A stretch of DNA of 64,000 nt, taken from contig NZ_MVIM01000008.1 of assembly GCF_002086795.1 (NCBI RefSeq), forward strand, positions 62,001 through 126,000. Direction: 5' to 3'. How positions within the stretch are numbered: position 1 is the stretch's first letter; each line of letters opens with the position of its first letter. The DNA is from Mycolicibacterium tusciae. Lineage in GTDB: Bacteria > Actinomycetota > Actinomycetes > Mycobacteriales > Mycobacteriaceae. This document shows, piece by piece, positions 15,205 to 23,717 of this stretch. The notes below the pieces were generated by a model. The model searched no databases, had not been told where the DNA came from, and saw nothing but the letters and a program-made list of their open reading frames with translations. Position numbers and translations under genes: made by a program.

Positions 15205-16005
15205 TCACCCGGCGGCGGTCGTCGCGAGTCCGCCGTCGACGGGGATCACCGCTCCGGTGAGGTAGGCCCCGGCACGGCTGGCGAGAAACACCGCGATGCC
15301 CGCCATGTCGTCGTCGCGGCCGATCCGGCGCAGCGGCGCCGACGCCGCGATCGAGTCGCCGAAGGACTCGAGCGTCGCGGCCATCATCTTGGACGGGAAG
15401 GGCCCGGGAGCGACGGCATTCACGGTGATGTGCTGCGGTCCCAGCTCATACGCCAGCATGCGCGTCAGATTGTGCAGCGCCGCCTTGCTGCTGACGTAGG
15501 AATACACCGGGAGCCGGCTCGGGCGAATGCCGTCGATGCTGCCGACGTTGATGACGCGCGCGGGATCTTCCGCCGTCCCAGCCTCGCGAAGCGCGGGGAC
15601 CAGCGCCTGCACCATCCAGAACGGCGACTTGACGTTGAGATCGAGAACTTTGTCCCAGGCCGAATCGGGGAAGCTCTCCAACGGCTCACCCCACGTGGCG
15701 CCGGCGTTGTTGACCAGGATGTCGAGCTGCTCGCCGCCCGCGGTGACCTCTTCGGCCAGCCGCAGGCACTCCTCGTGCCGGGACAGATCGGCCGGGATCG
15801 CCTGGACGTCGCCGAGGCCCGACAACTGCTCGCGGGCCGCTTCGCAGGCGTCGGCCTTGCGCGAGCTGATCACCACGCGGGCGCCGGCCTGTACGAGGCC
15901 GCGGGCCATCATCAGGCCGATACCTCGCGATCCGCCCGTGACGAGGGCGCGCTTTCCGCTCAGATCGAAGAGCTGGGCATGAGTGCTGAACTGATCATTG
16001 CTCAT
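15205..16005 (-). CDS. Short-chain dehydrogenase/reductase
   Basis: A classical SDR of 266 aa. It has the cofactor motif TGGSRGIG (TGxxxGxG), the structural NNAG (LVNNAGATWGE), catalytic Ser (VGSIDGI) and YxxxK as YVSSKAALHNL, then the PG motif (VAPGPFPSKM) and the C-terminal GAVIPVDGGLATT. An Arg in SSRKADACE after the second strand suggests NADPH. The substrate is unknown. It is on the minus strand ahead of the primase gene; the start ATG at 16005 is preceded closely by GAGG. The stop abuts the next gene. Confidence 0.9.
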   Translation of the reverse strand: MSNDQFSTHAQLFDLSGKRALVTGGSRGIGLMMARGLVQAGARVVISSRKADACEAAREQLSGLGDVQAIPADLSRHEECLRLAEEVTAGGEQLDILVNNAGATWGEPLESFPDSAWDKVLDLNVKSPFWMVQALVPALREAGTAEDPARVINVGSIDGIRPSRLPVYSYVSSKAALHNLTRMLAYELGPQHITVNAVAPGPFPSKMMAATLESFGDSIAASAPLRRIGRDDDMAGIAVFLASRAGAYLTGAVIPVDGGLATTAAG

Positions 16006-16111
16006 CCTCGAATAGTGCCCTATCGGCTTCGGCATCCGACACAGCTTCACCGCGGCGTTGTCGCGCAAGCGTTGTCGGCGCTCCTTGCTCGTCGAGTCGA
16101 GCACCCCGTAG

Positions 16112-17119
<1,008 letters not shown>

Positions 17120-17131
17120 TGGAGAACGGGG

Positions 17132-17216
17132 TGAACGCCGGAGGCCGGAGGCCGACATGAACGCCGGAGGCCGGAGGCCGACATTGAACGCCGGAGGCCG
17201 GAGGCCGACATTGAAC
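17132..17216 (+). repeat. Tandem repeat carrying repeated SD and start codon (3 units)
   Basis: A 26-27 bp unit (TGAACGCCGGAGG then CCGGAGGCCGACA) is repeated at 17132-17157, 17158-17184 and 17185-17211, with a fourth beginning. Each unit contains GGAGG 5-6 bp before the start codon of the next unit (ATG 17157, TTG 17184, TTG 17211), all in the reading frame of the following dehydrogenase gene. In that frame the unit encodes NAGGRRPTL. Confidence 0.9.
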
Positions 17217-18029
17217 AAGGACACCCGTCTGTGTATCTCGCTGGCGGCGCGGCCGAGCAACATCGGTACCAGATTCCACAACTACCTGTACGACCTGCTC
17301 GGCCTCGACTTCATCTACAAGGCGTTCACGACGACCGACATCGCCGCGGCGATCGGCGGTGTTCGTGCGCTGGGGATCCGCGGGTGCTCGGTATCGATGC
17401 CGTTCAAGCAGGACGTCATCGAACTCGTCGACGACGTCGAGCAGTCCGCGGCGTCCATCAACGCAGTCAACACGATCGTCAACGACACAGCGGTTCCCGG
17501 CGGCCATCTGACCGCGTCGAACACCGACTACCTGGCTGTGGCGCGGCTCATCGCCGAACACGGCCTGCAGCCGTCGCAGTCGGTGCTGTTCCGGGGCAGC
17601 GGCGGAATGGCGAGCGCCGTCACGGCAGCCTTCCGGGACAACGGCTTTCACCGGGGCACGCTCGTCGCCCGCAACCCCGACACCGGGCGGGCGCTGGCTG
17701 AGCGGCTCGACTACGAGTACGCGGCCGAAGTGGGCGACCGCACCGCCGACGTCATCGTCAACATCACGCCGGTGGGGATGGCGGGCGGCCCCGAGGAGCA
17801 CGACCTCGCCTTCGACGCGACGACTATCGACGCCGCGCACACCGTGTTCGATGTGGTGGCGTTGCCGTCCGAGACCCCGTTGATCACCGCGGCTCGCGCC
17901 GCGGGCATCGCCGTCATCACCGGGGCCGAAGTGATCGCGCTGCAGGCCGCGGAACAGTTCGAACGGTACACCGGCGTCCGGCCGACCACCGAACAGATTG
18001 CGGCGGCCTCCGCAGTGTCACGGGCTTAG
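17157..18029 (+). CDS. Shikimate 5-dehydrogenase-like protein (AroE family)
   Basis: AroE-family oxidoreductases reduce 3-dehydroshikimate or quinate-type substrates with NADP(H). The protein has the substrate region CISLAARPSNIGTRFHNYLY, the conserved GCSVSMPFKQD with the catalytic Lys, INAVNTIVND, the SNTDY segment and a Rossmann GSGGMASAV. The usual SxS substrate signature near the start is altered (SLAARPSNIG), so it may not be the housekeeping AroE. The ATG at 17157, TTG at 17184 and TTG at 17211 are all possible starts, each with GGAGG. The first adds 18 residues of repeat (NAGGRRPT twice) not needed by the fold, so 17211 may be the main start. Confidence 0.82.
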   Translation: MNAGGRRPTLNAGGRRPTLNKDTRLCISLAARPSNIGTRFHNYLYDLLGLDFIYKAFTTTDIAAAIGGVRALGIRGCSVSMPFKQDVIELVDDVEQSAASINAVNTIVNDTAVPGGHLTASNTDYLAVARLIAEHGLQPSQSVLFRGSGGMASAVTAAFRDNGFHRGTLVARNPDTGRALAERLDYEYAAEVGDRTADVIVNITPVGMAGGPEEHDLAFDATTIDAAHTVFDVVALPSETPLITAARAAGIAVITGAEVIALQAAEQFERYTGVRPTTEQIAAASAVSRA

Positions 18030-18032
18030 TGG

Positions 18033-18362
18033 CTACTTCTCCCGCTGCGACGCGGCGTATTCCTCGGGGTGGTGTCTTTTCTGGTACGCGCGCAGCGGCC
18101 AGAAGAGCACCCACAGCACCGGGTAAACGGTGACGTAGAAGAGCAGATGCATTGCAGCACCGAACAATACGGCGAACACCCACGCGGGATAGATGATGAT
18201 CAGGCAGAACTGGATGAACTGCTTGAGCACCACCTGATAACCATCGGCCATGGACCACAACGTCCGTGGGCTCATCGCACTGAGATACTTCTGCGCCGCT
18301 GACGGTTTGGTCTCCGACTCGAAGGGCGGCGCTTCGCCCGAGGGCGGCTGTGGTGTGGTCAT
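18033..18362 (-). CDS. Small membrane protein, unknown function
   Basis: A 109-residue protein with a Pro/Glu-rich N-terminus, a short amphipathic stretch (YLSAMSPRTLWSMADGYQVV), and two strongly hydrophobic segments (FIQFCLIIIYPAWVFAVLFGAAMHLLFY and VTVYPVLWVLFWPLRAY), ending in a basic hydrophilic tail. It has no recognised domain. It is 10 bp downstream of the LpqN-like lipoprotein gene on the same strand, suggesting co-expression. Its 3' end nearly touches the convergent shikimate-dehydrogenase-like gene. The ATG at 18362 follows the lipoprotein stop closely and is the natural start. Confidence 0.65.
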   Translation of the reverse strand: MTTPQPPSGEAPPFESETKPSAAQKYLSAMSPRTLWSMADGYQVVLKQFIQFCLIIIYPAWVFAVLFGAAMHLLFYVTVYPVLWVLFWPLRAYQKRHHPEEYAASQREK

Positions 18363-18372
18363 GTGCCCGGTC

Positions 18373-19077
18373 TCAGGGAGTGATCGTGGTCTGCTCGTCG
18401 ATGGTGACGGTGGCAGGCCCCAGGACGCCGATCTGATCCTCGCGACCATCGGCGTTGAGCTGCAGGACGTAAAGCCCGTCCTGGCCCGGGATCACGACGG
18501 TTTTCTGCGCGATGGCGCGGGTGACGCCGTTCTTCTCATAGGTGCCGCCGACCTGCATGGCGTCGAAACCGCTCAGCTTGCCGGGGGTTCCGGTGTTCGA
18601 GCCCTCGAAACCGGGCAGGTTGTTTATCTCGCCGGGCGCGAACTCGAGAATCTTCGCCGGGTCGACGTTACCGGTCAGCTTGGAGACCAGCGCCATGATG
18701 GACGGCGGATCGCTGCTGAAGGCCGGATCAGTGGAAAGGATTGCGCCGTAAGCCCAATCGGGGGTGCGGGGGCCGGCATCCTCCCAGCCTTCCGGCATGG
18801 GCAGGTCGATGGTGGGCGCGCCGGGATCCCCGCGCTTGACCGGAATTTCGGTGATGCCGTTCTCACGGATGTAGTCGACGATCGTCTTGTTCGGTCCCGC
18901 GGCCTGGCCCTCGCTGGTGGGTGCGGCCGCTGCGCTGGTGGTCGCGGCCGCTTCGCTGGAAGACGCACTTTCCGTCGCGGACTCGTCGGTCTTGGTGTCC
19001 GAGCCGCAACCGGCCAGGCTCAATCCGAGTGCGACGGTCACGATGGCGATGACGCCGGCCCTCACTGACATGCTCAT
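18373..19077 (-). CDS. LpqN/LpqT-family lipoprotein
   Basis: This secreted lipoprotein of 234 aa has a signal peptide with lipobox LAGC (GLSLAGCGSDTK), so Cys is lipid-modified and the protein is tethered to the outer face of the membrane. A Ser/Thr/Ala linker leads into the LpqN-type domain: TIVDYIRENGITEIPVKRGD, PTIDLPMPEGWEDAG, PDWAYGAILSTDPA, INNLPGFEGSN. LpqN-type proteins are linked to mycolate and cell-envelope assembly. The start at 19077 is supported by AAGGAG 6 bp upstream. A divergent PE-PPE gene shares the 171-bp upstream region. lpqT, another member, lies at 55204. Confidence 0.88.
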   Translation of the reverse strand: MSMSVRAGVIAIVTVALGLSLAGCGSDTKTDESATESASSSEAAATTSAAAAPTSEGQAAGPNKTIVDYIRENGITEIPVKRGDPGAPTIDLPMPEGWEDAGPRTPDWAYGAILSTDPAFSSDPPSIMALVSKLTGNVDPAKILEFAPGEINNLPGFEGSNTGTPGKLSGFDAMQVGGTYEKNGVTRAIAQKTVVIPGQDGLYVLQLNADGREDQIGVLGPATVTIDEQTTITP

Positions 19078-19248
19078 TCGGTCTCCTTTCAAAGTCTCGC
19101 CGTAGCCTACGGTCGGCCTACCTCTGGCGCCATGCCCCAGTGTTGCTCTACACTCGCGGAAAGTTTGCTGGCCCGCTGAACATTCCTCGGGTCGGATCCA
19201 GATGTGTTCTTTGATCGGCGGCTGTGTTCTGCCGAGGAGGGTTTTGGC

Positions 19249-20832
19249 ATGCGGGGGTTGATTCGTTCGCTGGGCGTGGTGGGCATGGCGTTGCTGAGCG
19301 TTGTCGGTCTGGTAGTGGCATGGACCGCGACGACAGTCGTCCAGCTGGCGGCGACCGCGCTCATCATGGGCGGTACCGGTCATCCGCTGAGCTCGCCTGA
19401 AGATGATCCGGTGGGTTACATCAACCCGTATATGTCCAATGCGATCGACGGGTTCATCAACCCCGCCTTCGCATCGACCGGCCCAGGGGGCATCCCGATC
19501 GACGAGGTGGGGCCCGGTGACGACCGCTACGCCGTCGTCACCCCCGAGCAGTTCTTCCCGGTGTCCGGATCGATGACGTTCGATGCCTCCGTGACCGCGG
19601 GCCTCGCGAACGTCAGCAGGTGTATCCGTGGGTCGACCGACTGCGCCTACAACCCCGCCGTCCCGGGTGCCCCGGCCGGCACACCCGACGCCACGGACGA
19701 ATTCGCCGTCTTCGGCTACTCGCAGAGCGCGGTGGTCGCCTCACTTCTCAAGAAGGACATCATCGAGAATCCGGGCGGCTATCCCGATCTCGAGCCGGGC
19801 GACGTCTCCTTCTTTCTGTTATCCAATCCGATGCGTCCCAACGGCGGCGTCCTGGCCAGGGGGCCCGAGGGCCTGACGATCCCGATCATCGGAATCACCT
19901 TCCACGGAGCCACTCCGACCGACAGCTGTAATGCGTCTGGTGAGTGCTACGACACCGCCGACGTCGCAGCGCAATACGACATTCTCGGCGGCGACGCACC
20001 GGCCAGCCTCACCAACTTGTTGGCCATCGCGAACGCCGTGGCCGGGTACTACTACTTTCACGGTGATATGCAGAACGCGAGTCTCGAGGACGCCGAGTAC
20101 CAAGGCTCCCACGGTGACACCGATTACTACCTTGTTCGCGCCCAACGCCTGCCCATCCTGATGCCGTTCGAGGCCTTCGTGCCGTCGCCGATCCTCACGC
20201 TGCTCGAGGCTCCGTTGAAAGCGGCGATCGAGGCCGGCTATGCGCGCGACGTCAATCCGGGCGTGGCCACCAAGGTGGGGCTGCTTCCGTTTCGGGATCC
20301 GGTGCAGGCCATCGTGAACATCGTCAAGGCGATCCCGGTGGGTATCGACGACGCGATCGCCGAAGCATCCGGAGACGAAAACAATCGGCCCCTCGGCACC
20401 GATCCGGTGACCAGCCCGTTCGGGGTGGGCGGTTCCGAGCTGCCCGATCCAGCATCGGCCGACGGCGACGAGAACTCGATGGTCTCCTCACGACTGGGTG
20501 ACGACCCCGGACACGGGGCCCTCGAAGGGGAGAGCGGTGAGGAGCAGGTCGACGAGGGACAGGTCATCGAAGCCGGCGCGCTGGAGGAAGAGGGCGCCGA
20601 CAACCTCGACGCGACCACGCCCCGCGTCGGCCCCAGGCCGGTGACCAGAGTCGGCGAGCAGATCCGCAACACTCTGGACTCCATCCGCCTGCCGAAGATC
20701 AGAGGCCCGATCAGGTTCGACTCGCAGCGCGACACCACACCGTCTTCACCCGCAACGCCCGGCGATAACAACACTGCCCCCGACGCGCCGGATTCCACCC
20801 CGGCCGAGGCGGCAAGCCCCGCAGCCGCCTGA
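19249..20832 (+). CDS. PE-PPE domain (alpha/beta-hydrolase) protein
   Basis: The 527-residue protein begins with a membrane or signal segment (RSLGVVGMALLSVVGLVVAW), followed by LIMGGTGHPL, typical of PE-PPE (PF08237) serine hydrolases. The nucleophile elbow FGYSQSAVVAS (GxSxS) is present. Later regions are IIGITFHGATPTD and YYYFHGDMQNASLED, then an acidic, Ser/Pro-rich low-complexity tail (about residues 400-527). PE-PPE hydrolases are exported esterases or lipases of mycobacteria, and some remodel trehalose lipids. No PE or PPE N-terminal domain is attached, as in fast-growers. GAGGAGG lies 8 bp before the ATG. Confidence 0.87.
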   Translation: MRGLIRSLGVVGMALLSVVGLVVAWTATTVVQLAATALIMGGTGHPLSSPEDDPVGYINPYMSNAIDGFINPAFASTGPGGIPIDEVGPGDDRYAVVTPEQFFPVSGSMTFDASVTAGLANVSRCIRGSTDCAYNPAVPGAPAGTPDATDEFAVFGYSQSAVVASLLKKDIIENPGGYPDLEPGDVSFFLLSNPMRPNGGVLARGPEGLTIPIIGITFHGATPTDSCNASGECYDTADVAAQYDILGGDAPASLTNLLAIANAVAGYYYFHGDMQNASLEDAEYQGSHGDTDYYLVRAQRLPILMPFEAFVPSPILTLLEAPLKAAIEAGYARDVNPGVATKVGLLPFRDPVQAIVNIVKAIPVGIDDAIAEASGDENNRPLGTDPVTSPFGVGGSELPDPASADGDENSMVSSRLGDDPGHGALEGESGEEQVDEGQVIEAGALEEEGADNLDATTPRVGPRPVTRVGEQIRNTLDSIRLPKIRGPIRFDSQRDTTPSSPATPGDNNTAPDAPDSTPAEAASPAAA

Positions 20833-20840
20833 CGGCCGAA

Positions 20841-21149
20841 TCAGACGTCGCAGTTGAGCGAAACGGTGATCGACCGGCTGACGACGACGGTGATGAACTC
20901 GCGGTCCTCACCCTTGCCGACGGAATACGTCCGGGTGACCTCCTGCGGATTGCGCACGTTGGTGACGAAGCACTCGCCCAACGGCGCGCTACCCACCCGA
21001 TCGATCACGACGTTGTATCCGACGGACTCCAACTCGCCGATCGTCTGGTACGCGTTGCCGCCCCTGTTGGGCTCCGCCGCCGCCACGCCCGCGGGAGCGA
21101 GGACAACTCCTATCAACGCTATCGTTGCTAATAGACCCCATTTGCGCAT
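20841..21149 (-). CDS. Small secreted protein
   Basis: A 102-residue exported protein with a signal peptide (MRKWGLLATIALIGVVLAPA, cleavage after VAAA). The mature region is about 75 aa with two cysteines (GECFVTN and SLNCDV) that could form a disulfide, and a segment GGNAYQTIGELESVGYNVVIDRV. That segment resembles small mycobacterial secreted proteins of unknown role. The ATG at 21149 has a good GGAGG. It is convergent with the PE-PPE gene, separated by 8 bp, and divergent from the lipoprotein gene at 21212. Confidence 0.7.
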   Translation of the reverse strand: MRKWGLLATIALIGVVLAPAGVAAAEPNRGGNAYQTIGELESVGYNVVIDRVGSAPLGECFVTNVRNPQEVTRTYSVGKGEDREFITVVVSRSITVSLNCDV

Positions 21150-21211
21150 GAGGGCCTCCGTTCTTAATTTGCCTGGTACTTATGCATCGGCGAACGGACA
21201 TATTTCGTTGC

Positions 21212-21901
21212 ATGTATAGCTGTAAGGATTCTCTGAGGTATTGGCGCCCGGTATGGGCCATGGGTGCGACGGCGGCTCTGCTCGCGGCGGCTTGTGGCTC
21301 GGGCGAGGATCCGCAGCCGGAAGTGACCATGTCGCCGGGCGCAACGCCGCGGATCGACCCGGCCAGGATCGATCGGGTTCGCCATGATCTGCCCGACGGC
21401 TATGAGGTCGCTACACTGACGGGCCAGGTGCGGCCGCCGGCGTTATGGGGGTTCGGTACGCAATGGTCGGCAGAACCGCCGCAATGCGGTCTGCTCGCGG
21501 ATCCCGCCGTCGACCCCGCCTCGACCAAAGGGTGGTCGGGGTCGGGAACGGGAGGCATCGTCTACGTCGTCGTCGCGGAGTCGACGGCAGGTCTGGACCC
21601 GGGGGCCGCAGCGTCATGCGGGCAGTGGACCCTCTCGGCCGGGCAGGCGGACGGCACCGTCACGATGACCGCCGCGCCGGCGATCGAGAACGCCGAGACC
21701 GTCGCCATGGCGACCGTAACAACGACCGTCGTCGAGGGCGGCACCGAAACTCACTCGCACGCCGATACCGTCACCGCCTACTTGGACGGTCACGTGGCGT
21801 TCGTCTCTGTGGTGACCGATCCCGGATCGCCGCATCCGCAACTCGACGCGGCTTTCGCGAATGAACTGATGGTGAAAACGGCGGCGGCATTGCGGGGTTG
21901 A
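21212..21901 (+). CDS. DUF5642-like lipoprotein (first of a tandem pair)
   Basis: A secreted lipoprotein of about 229 aa. The signal segment AMGATAALLAAACGSG ends at a lipobox-like Cys, though the -3 position is Ala instead of Leu. The mature part has RIDPARIDRVRHDLPDGYEV and LWGFGTQWSAEPPQCGLLADP, as in DUF5642 proteins, which are mycobacterial lipoproteins of unknown function. The start is uncertain: ATG 21182, 21212 and 21260 are all possible, and none has a good ribosome-binding site. It is followed 28 bp later by a second member, so the two are likely one operon. Confidence 0.7.
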   Translation: MYSCKDSLRYWRPVWAMGATAALLAAACGSGEDPQPEVTMSPGATPRIDPARIDRVRHDLPDGYEVATLTGQVRPPALWGFGTQWSAEPPQCGLLADPAVDPASTKGWSGSGTGGIVYVVVAESTAGLDPGAAASCGQWTLSAGQADGTVTMTAAPAIENAETVAMATVTTTVVEGGTETHSHADTVTAYLDGHVAFVSVVTDPGSPHPQLDAAFANELMVKTAAALRG

Positions 21902-21929
21902 CGAAGGGGCTGCGGGTAAGTTGGCGGCG

Positions 21930-22601
21930 ATGTTCAAGAGCGCAAGGCTCGGCAGCCAGTTGGCCCTGGTTTGCGCGGGGCTACTGGCTGCATGTGGATC
22001 TTCGGAGTCGGCGGATCTCTCCAGCGCCGACATCGCCCGCGTCAAGGACGTGCGCTCGAGTTTCGGTCCGCAGTTCAAGGTGACCGAGGTCGCGCCGACG
22101 GGAATTGATCCGCGACTGCTCGGACGGCCGGCGCTGCCCGAGGGGATGAAGTTCGATCCGGCCGACTGCGGATCCTTCGCCACCGCACAGGTGCTGCCCG
22201 ACGGGGTGAAGGGCAACATGGCCGCCACCACCGCCGAGGGTGACGGTAACCGGTTCATCGTCATCGCGGTGGAAACCTCCGAACCCGTTCCGGTCAACCG
22301 TCCCGCCGACAACTGCAAGCGGGTGGGTTTCGCCGGTGGCGGCATGCGCGGTCTGGTCGAGGTCGTGGATTCGCCGCAGATCGAGGGCGCCGAGACGATG
22401 GGGACCCATCGAGTGCTGCAGACGATCGTCAACGGCAAGCCGGGCGCCGGGGAGATCTACAACTACATCGCGAGCTTCGGAACATTCCTCGTCATCGTCA
22501 CCGCGAACCCGTTGGTGCCGCCGGACAAGCCCGTCGCGCCAGTCGACACGCAGCGCGCGCGCGACCTCCTCCTGTCGGCCGTGGGGGCGGTCAAGGGTTA
22601 G
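21930..22601 (+). CDS. DUF5642-like lipoprotein (second of a tandem pair)
   Basis: A 223-residue lipoprotein with a clean signal peptide and lipobox (LVCAGLLAACGSSE). The mature domain (SADIARVKDVRSSFGPQF, GRPALPEGMKFDPADCGSFA, TSEPVPVNRPADNC) is homologous in layout to the upstream gene, including paired cysteines. Both lie where Rv0999 stands in M. tuberculosis, as I recall. A TTG at 21921 could extend it by 3 residues. The stop overlaps the end of the convergent AlkB-like gene by 4 bp. The function is not known; an outer-membrane-facing binding role is a guess. Confidence 0.75.
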   Translation: MFKSARLGSQLALVCAGLLAACGSSESADLSSADIARVKDVRSSFGPQFKVTEVAPTGIDPRLLGRPALPEGMKFDPADCGSFATAQVLPDGVKGNMAATTAEGDGNRFIVIAVETSEPVPVNRPADNCKRVGFAGGGMRGLVEVVDSPQIEGAETMGTHRVLQTIVNGKPGAGEIYNYIASFGTFLVIVTANPLVPPDKPVAPVDTQRARDLLLSAVGAVKG

Positions 22602-23194
22602 CGGACGTCGTGCGGGCGGAACTGGATGCTGATCCGTGGGCCGGTCGGTCGAGACGTCTTCGGGATCGCGTGTTCCCAGGTGCGCTGGCACGAGCCACCC
22701 ATCACCAACAGGTCGCCGTGGCAGTGTTTGAGGCGCAGCGACTTGCCGCCGCCACGCGGCCGCAGCGCGAAAACCCTTGTGGCGCCGAGGCTGACGATGG
22801 CGACCATGGTGTCCTCGGTGCTGCTGCGGCCGATCGTGTCGCCGTGCCAGGCCACGCTGTCGTCGCCGTCGCGGTAGAGGCACAACCCGGCGGTGGTGAA
22901 CGGTTCGCCGAGTTCGCCCGCGTAGGCATCGTTGAGACGGCGCCGGATCTGTTTCAGCCGCGGGTGCGGAACCGGGTCGTCGACCAGCTGGTGGAAGCTG
23001 ACGAGGCGGGGCACATCGAGCACGCGGTCGTACATCTGCCGTCGCTCGGCGCGCCACGGGATGACGTCATGCAGCTCGGTGAACAGCGAGTCGGCGTCCT
23101 CCAGCCACCCGGACCGATAGTCGATCCAGGCGCCGTCGCCGAGATGGCGCCGTTCGGCGTGCTCGAACAGCGAGCTCTGTAGAGCCAGCTCCAT
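22598..23194 (-). CDS. AlkB-like 2-oxoglutarate/Fe(II) dioxygenase
   Basis: This 198-aa protein belongs to the 2OG-Fe(II) dioxygenase superfamily near AlkB, which oxidatively removes methyl groups from damaged bases. The metal triad is visible as HxD (AWHGDTIG) and a distal His (RTWEHAIPK), and a 2-oxoglutarate-binding Arg is in PRISIQFRP. The N-terminus (ELALQSSLF...DYRSGWLEDADSLF) matches the AlkB-type start. It sits at the place of Rv1000c, convergent with the lipoproteins. The ORF extends upstream; ATG 23194 was chosen because the family begins at MEL-like residues. No ada or alkA gene is nearby. Confidence 0.85.
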   Translation of the reverse strand: MELALQSSLFEHAERRHLGDGAWIDYRSGWLEDADSLFTELHDVIPWRAERRQMYDRVLDVPRLVSFHQLVDDPVPHPRLKQIRRRLNDAYAGELGEPFTTAGLCLYRDGDDSVAWHGDTIGRSSTEDTMVAIVSLGATRVFALRPRGGGKSLRLKHCHGDLLVMGGSCQRTWEHAIPKTSRPTGPRISIQFRPHDVR

Positions 23195-23227
23195 GCCGGC
23201 GAGTTTATCGCACAAGCGTTCGAAGTT

Positions 23228-23662
23228 TCAGAGGCGCACGGCTCCCGGTCCCTCACCGGCCAGGACATCGCCCGGATTGGACAGCGCGCAGGTCTTCAGG
23301 CTCAGGCAACCGCAGCCGATGCAGCCGGTGAGATTGTCGCGTAGCCGCTGCAGGTGCAGGATGCGGTCGTCGAGGTCCTGGCGCCAGCCGGCGGACAGCT
23401 TGGCCCAGTCCTTGCTCGTCGGGACGCGGTCGGTGGGCAGGGTGGCCAGTGCCTCCCGGATGCGGGCGAGTGGAATGCCGAGGCGCTGGCTCATTCGGAT
23501 GAACGCGACACGACGCAGCGTTTCACGGGCATAGCGCCGTTGATTGCCGCCGGTTCGCTTGCTGGTGATGAGCCCTTCGCGTTCGTAGAAGTGCAGCGCC
23601 GAGATGGCGACGCCACTTCGAACGGACATGTCCGAGGGCGTGAGTTCGTGTACCAACTCCAT
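23228..23662 (-). CDS. soxR: Redox-sensing transcriptional regulator SoxR (MerR family)
   Basis: SoxR is a homodimeric MerR-type regulator that uses a [2Fe-2S] cluster to sense redox-cycling compounds. The 144-aa protein has the winged-helix start ([23 protein letters not shown]), a dimer helix, and the diagnostic cluster motif [12 protein letters not shown], giving C114, C117, C119 and C125. A perfect inverted repeat matching the SoxR box lies 2 bp upstream of the start, so autoregulation is expected, with possible control of arcA on the other side. An upstream ORF extension was ignored because it crosses the operator. Confidence 0.94.
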   Translation of the reverse strand: MELVHELTPSDMSVRSGVAISALHFYEREGLITSKRTGGNQRRYARETLRRVAFIRMSQRLGIPLARIREALATLPTDRVPTSKDWAKLSAGWRQDLDDRILHLQRLRDNLTGCIGCGCLSLKTCALSNPGDVLAGEGPGAVRL

Positions 23663-23664
23663 GA

Positions 23665-23682
23665 CCTCAACCCTAGTTGAGG
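23665..23682. promoter_or_regulatory. SoxR operator in the soxR-arcA intergenic region
   Basis: CCTCAAC-CCTA-GTTGAGG is a perfect 7-bp inverted repeat. It is very close to the enterobacterial SoxR box CCTCAAGTTAACTTGAGG. It lies in the 55-bp gap between the divergent soxR (start 23662) and arcA (start 23718). Confidence 0.9.
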
Positions 23683-23717
23683 TAGCCGCGCGCGCCATGC
23701 GCGATACGGTGCTAGAT

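Noticed and set aside
17132..17216. CRISPR-like array
   Set aside because: Units are adjacent without spacers, and they read through as peptide and start signals.
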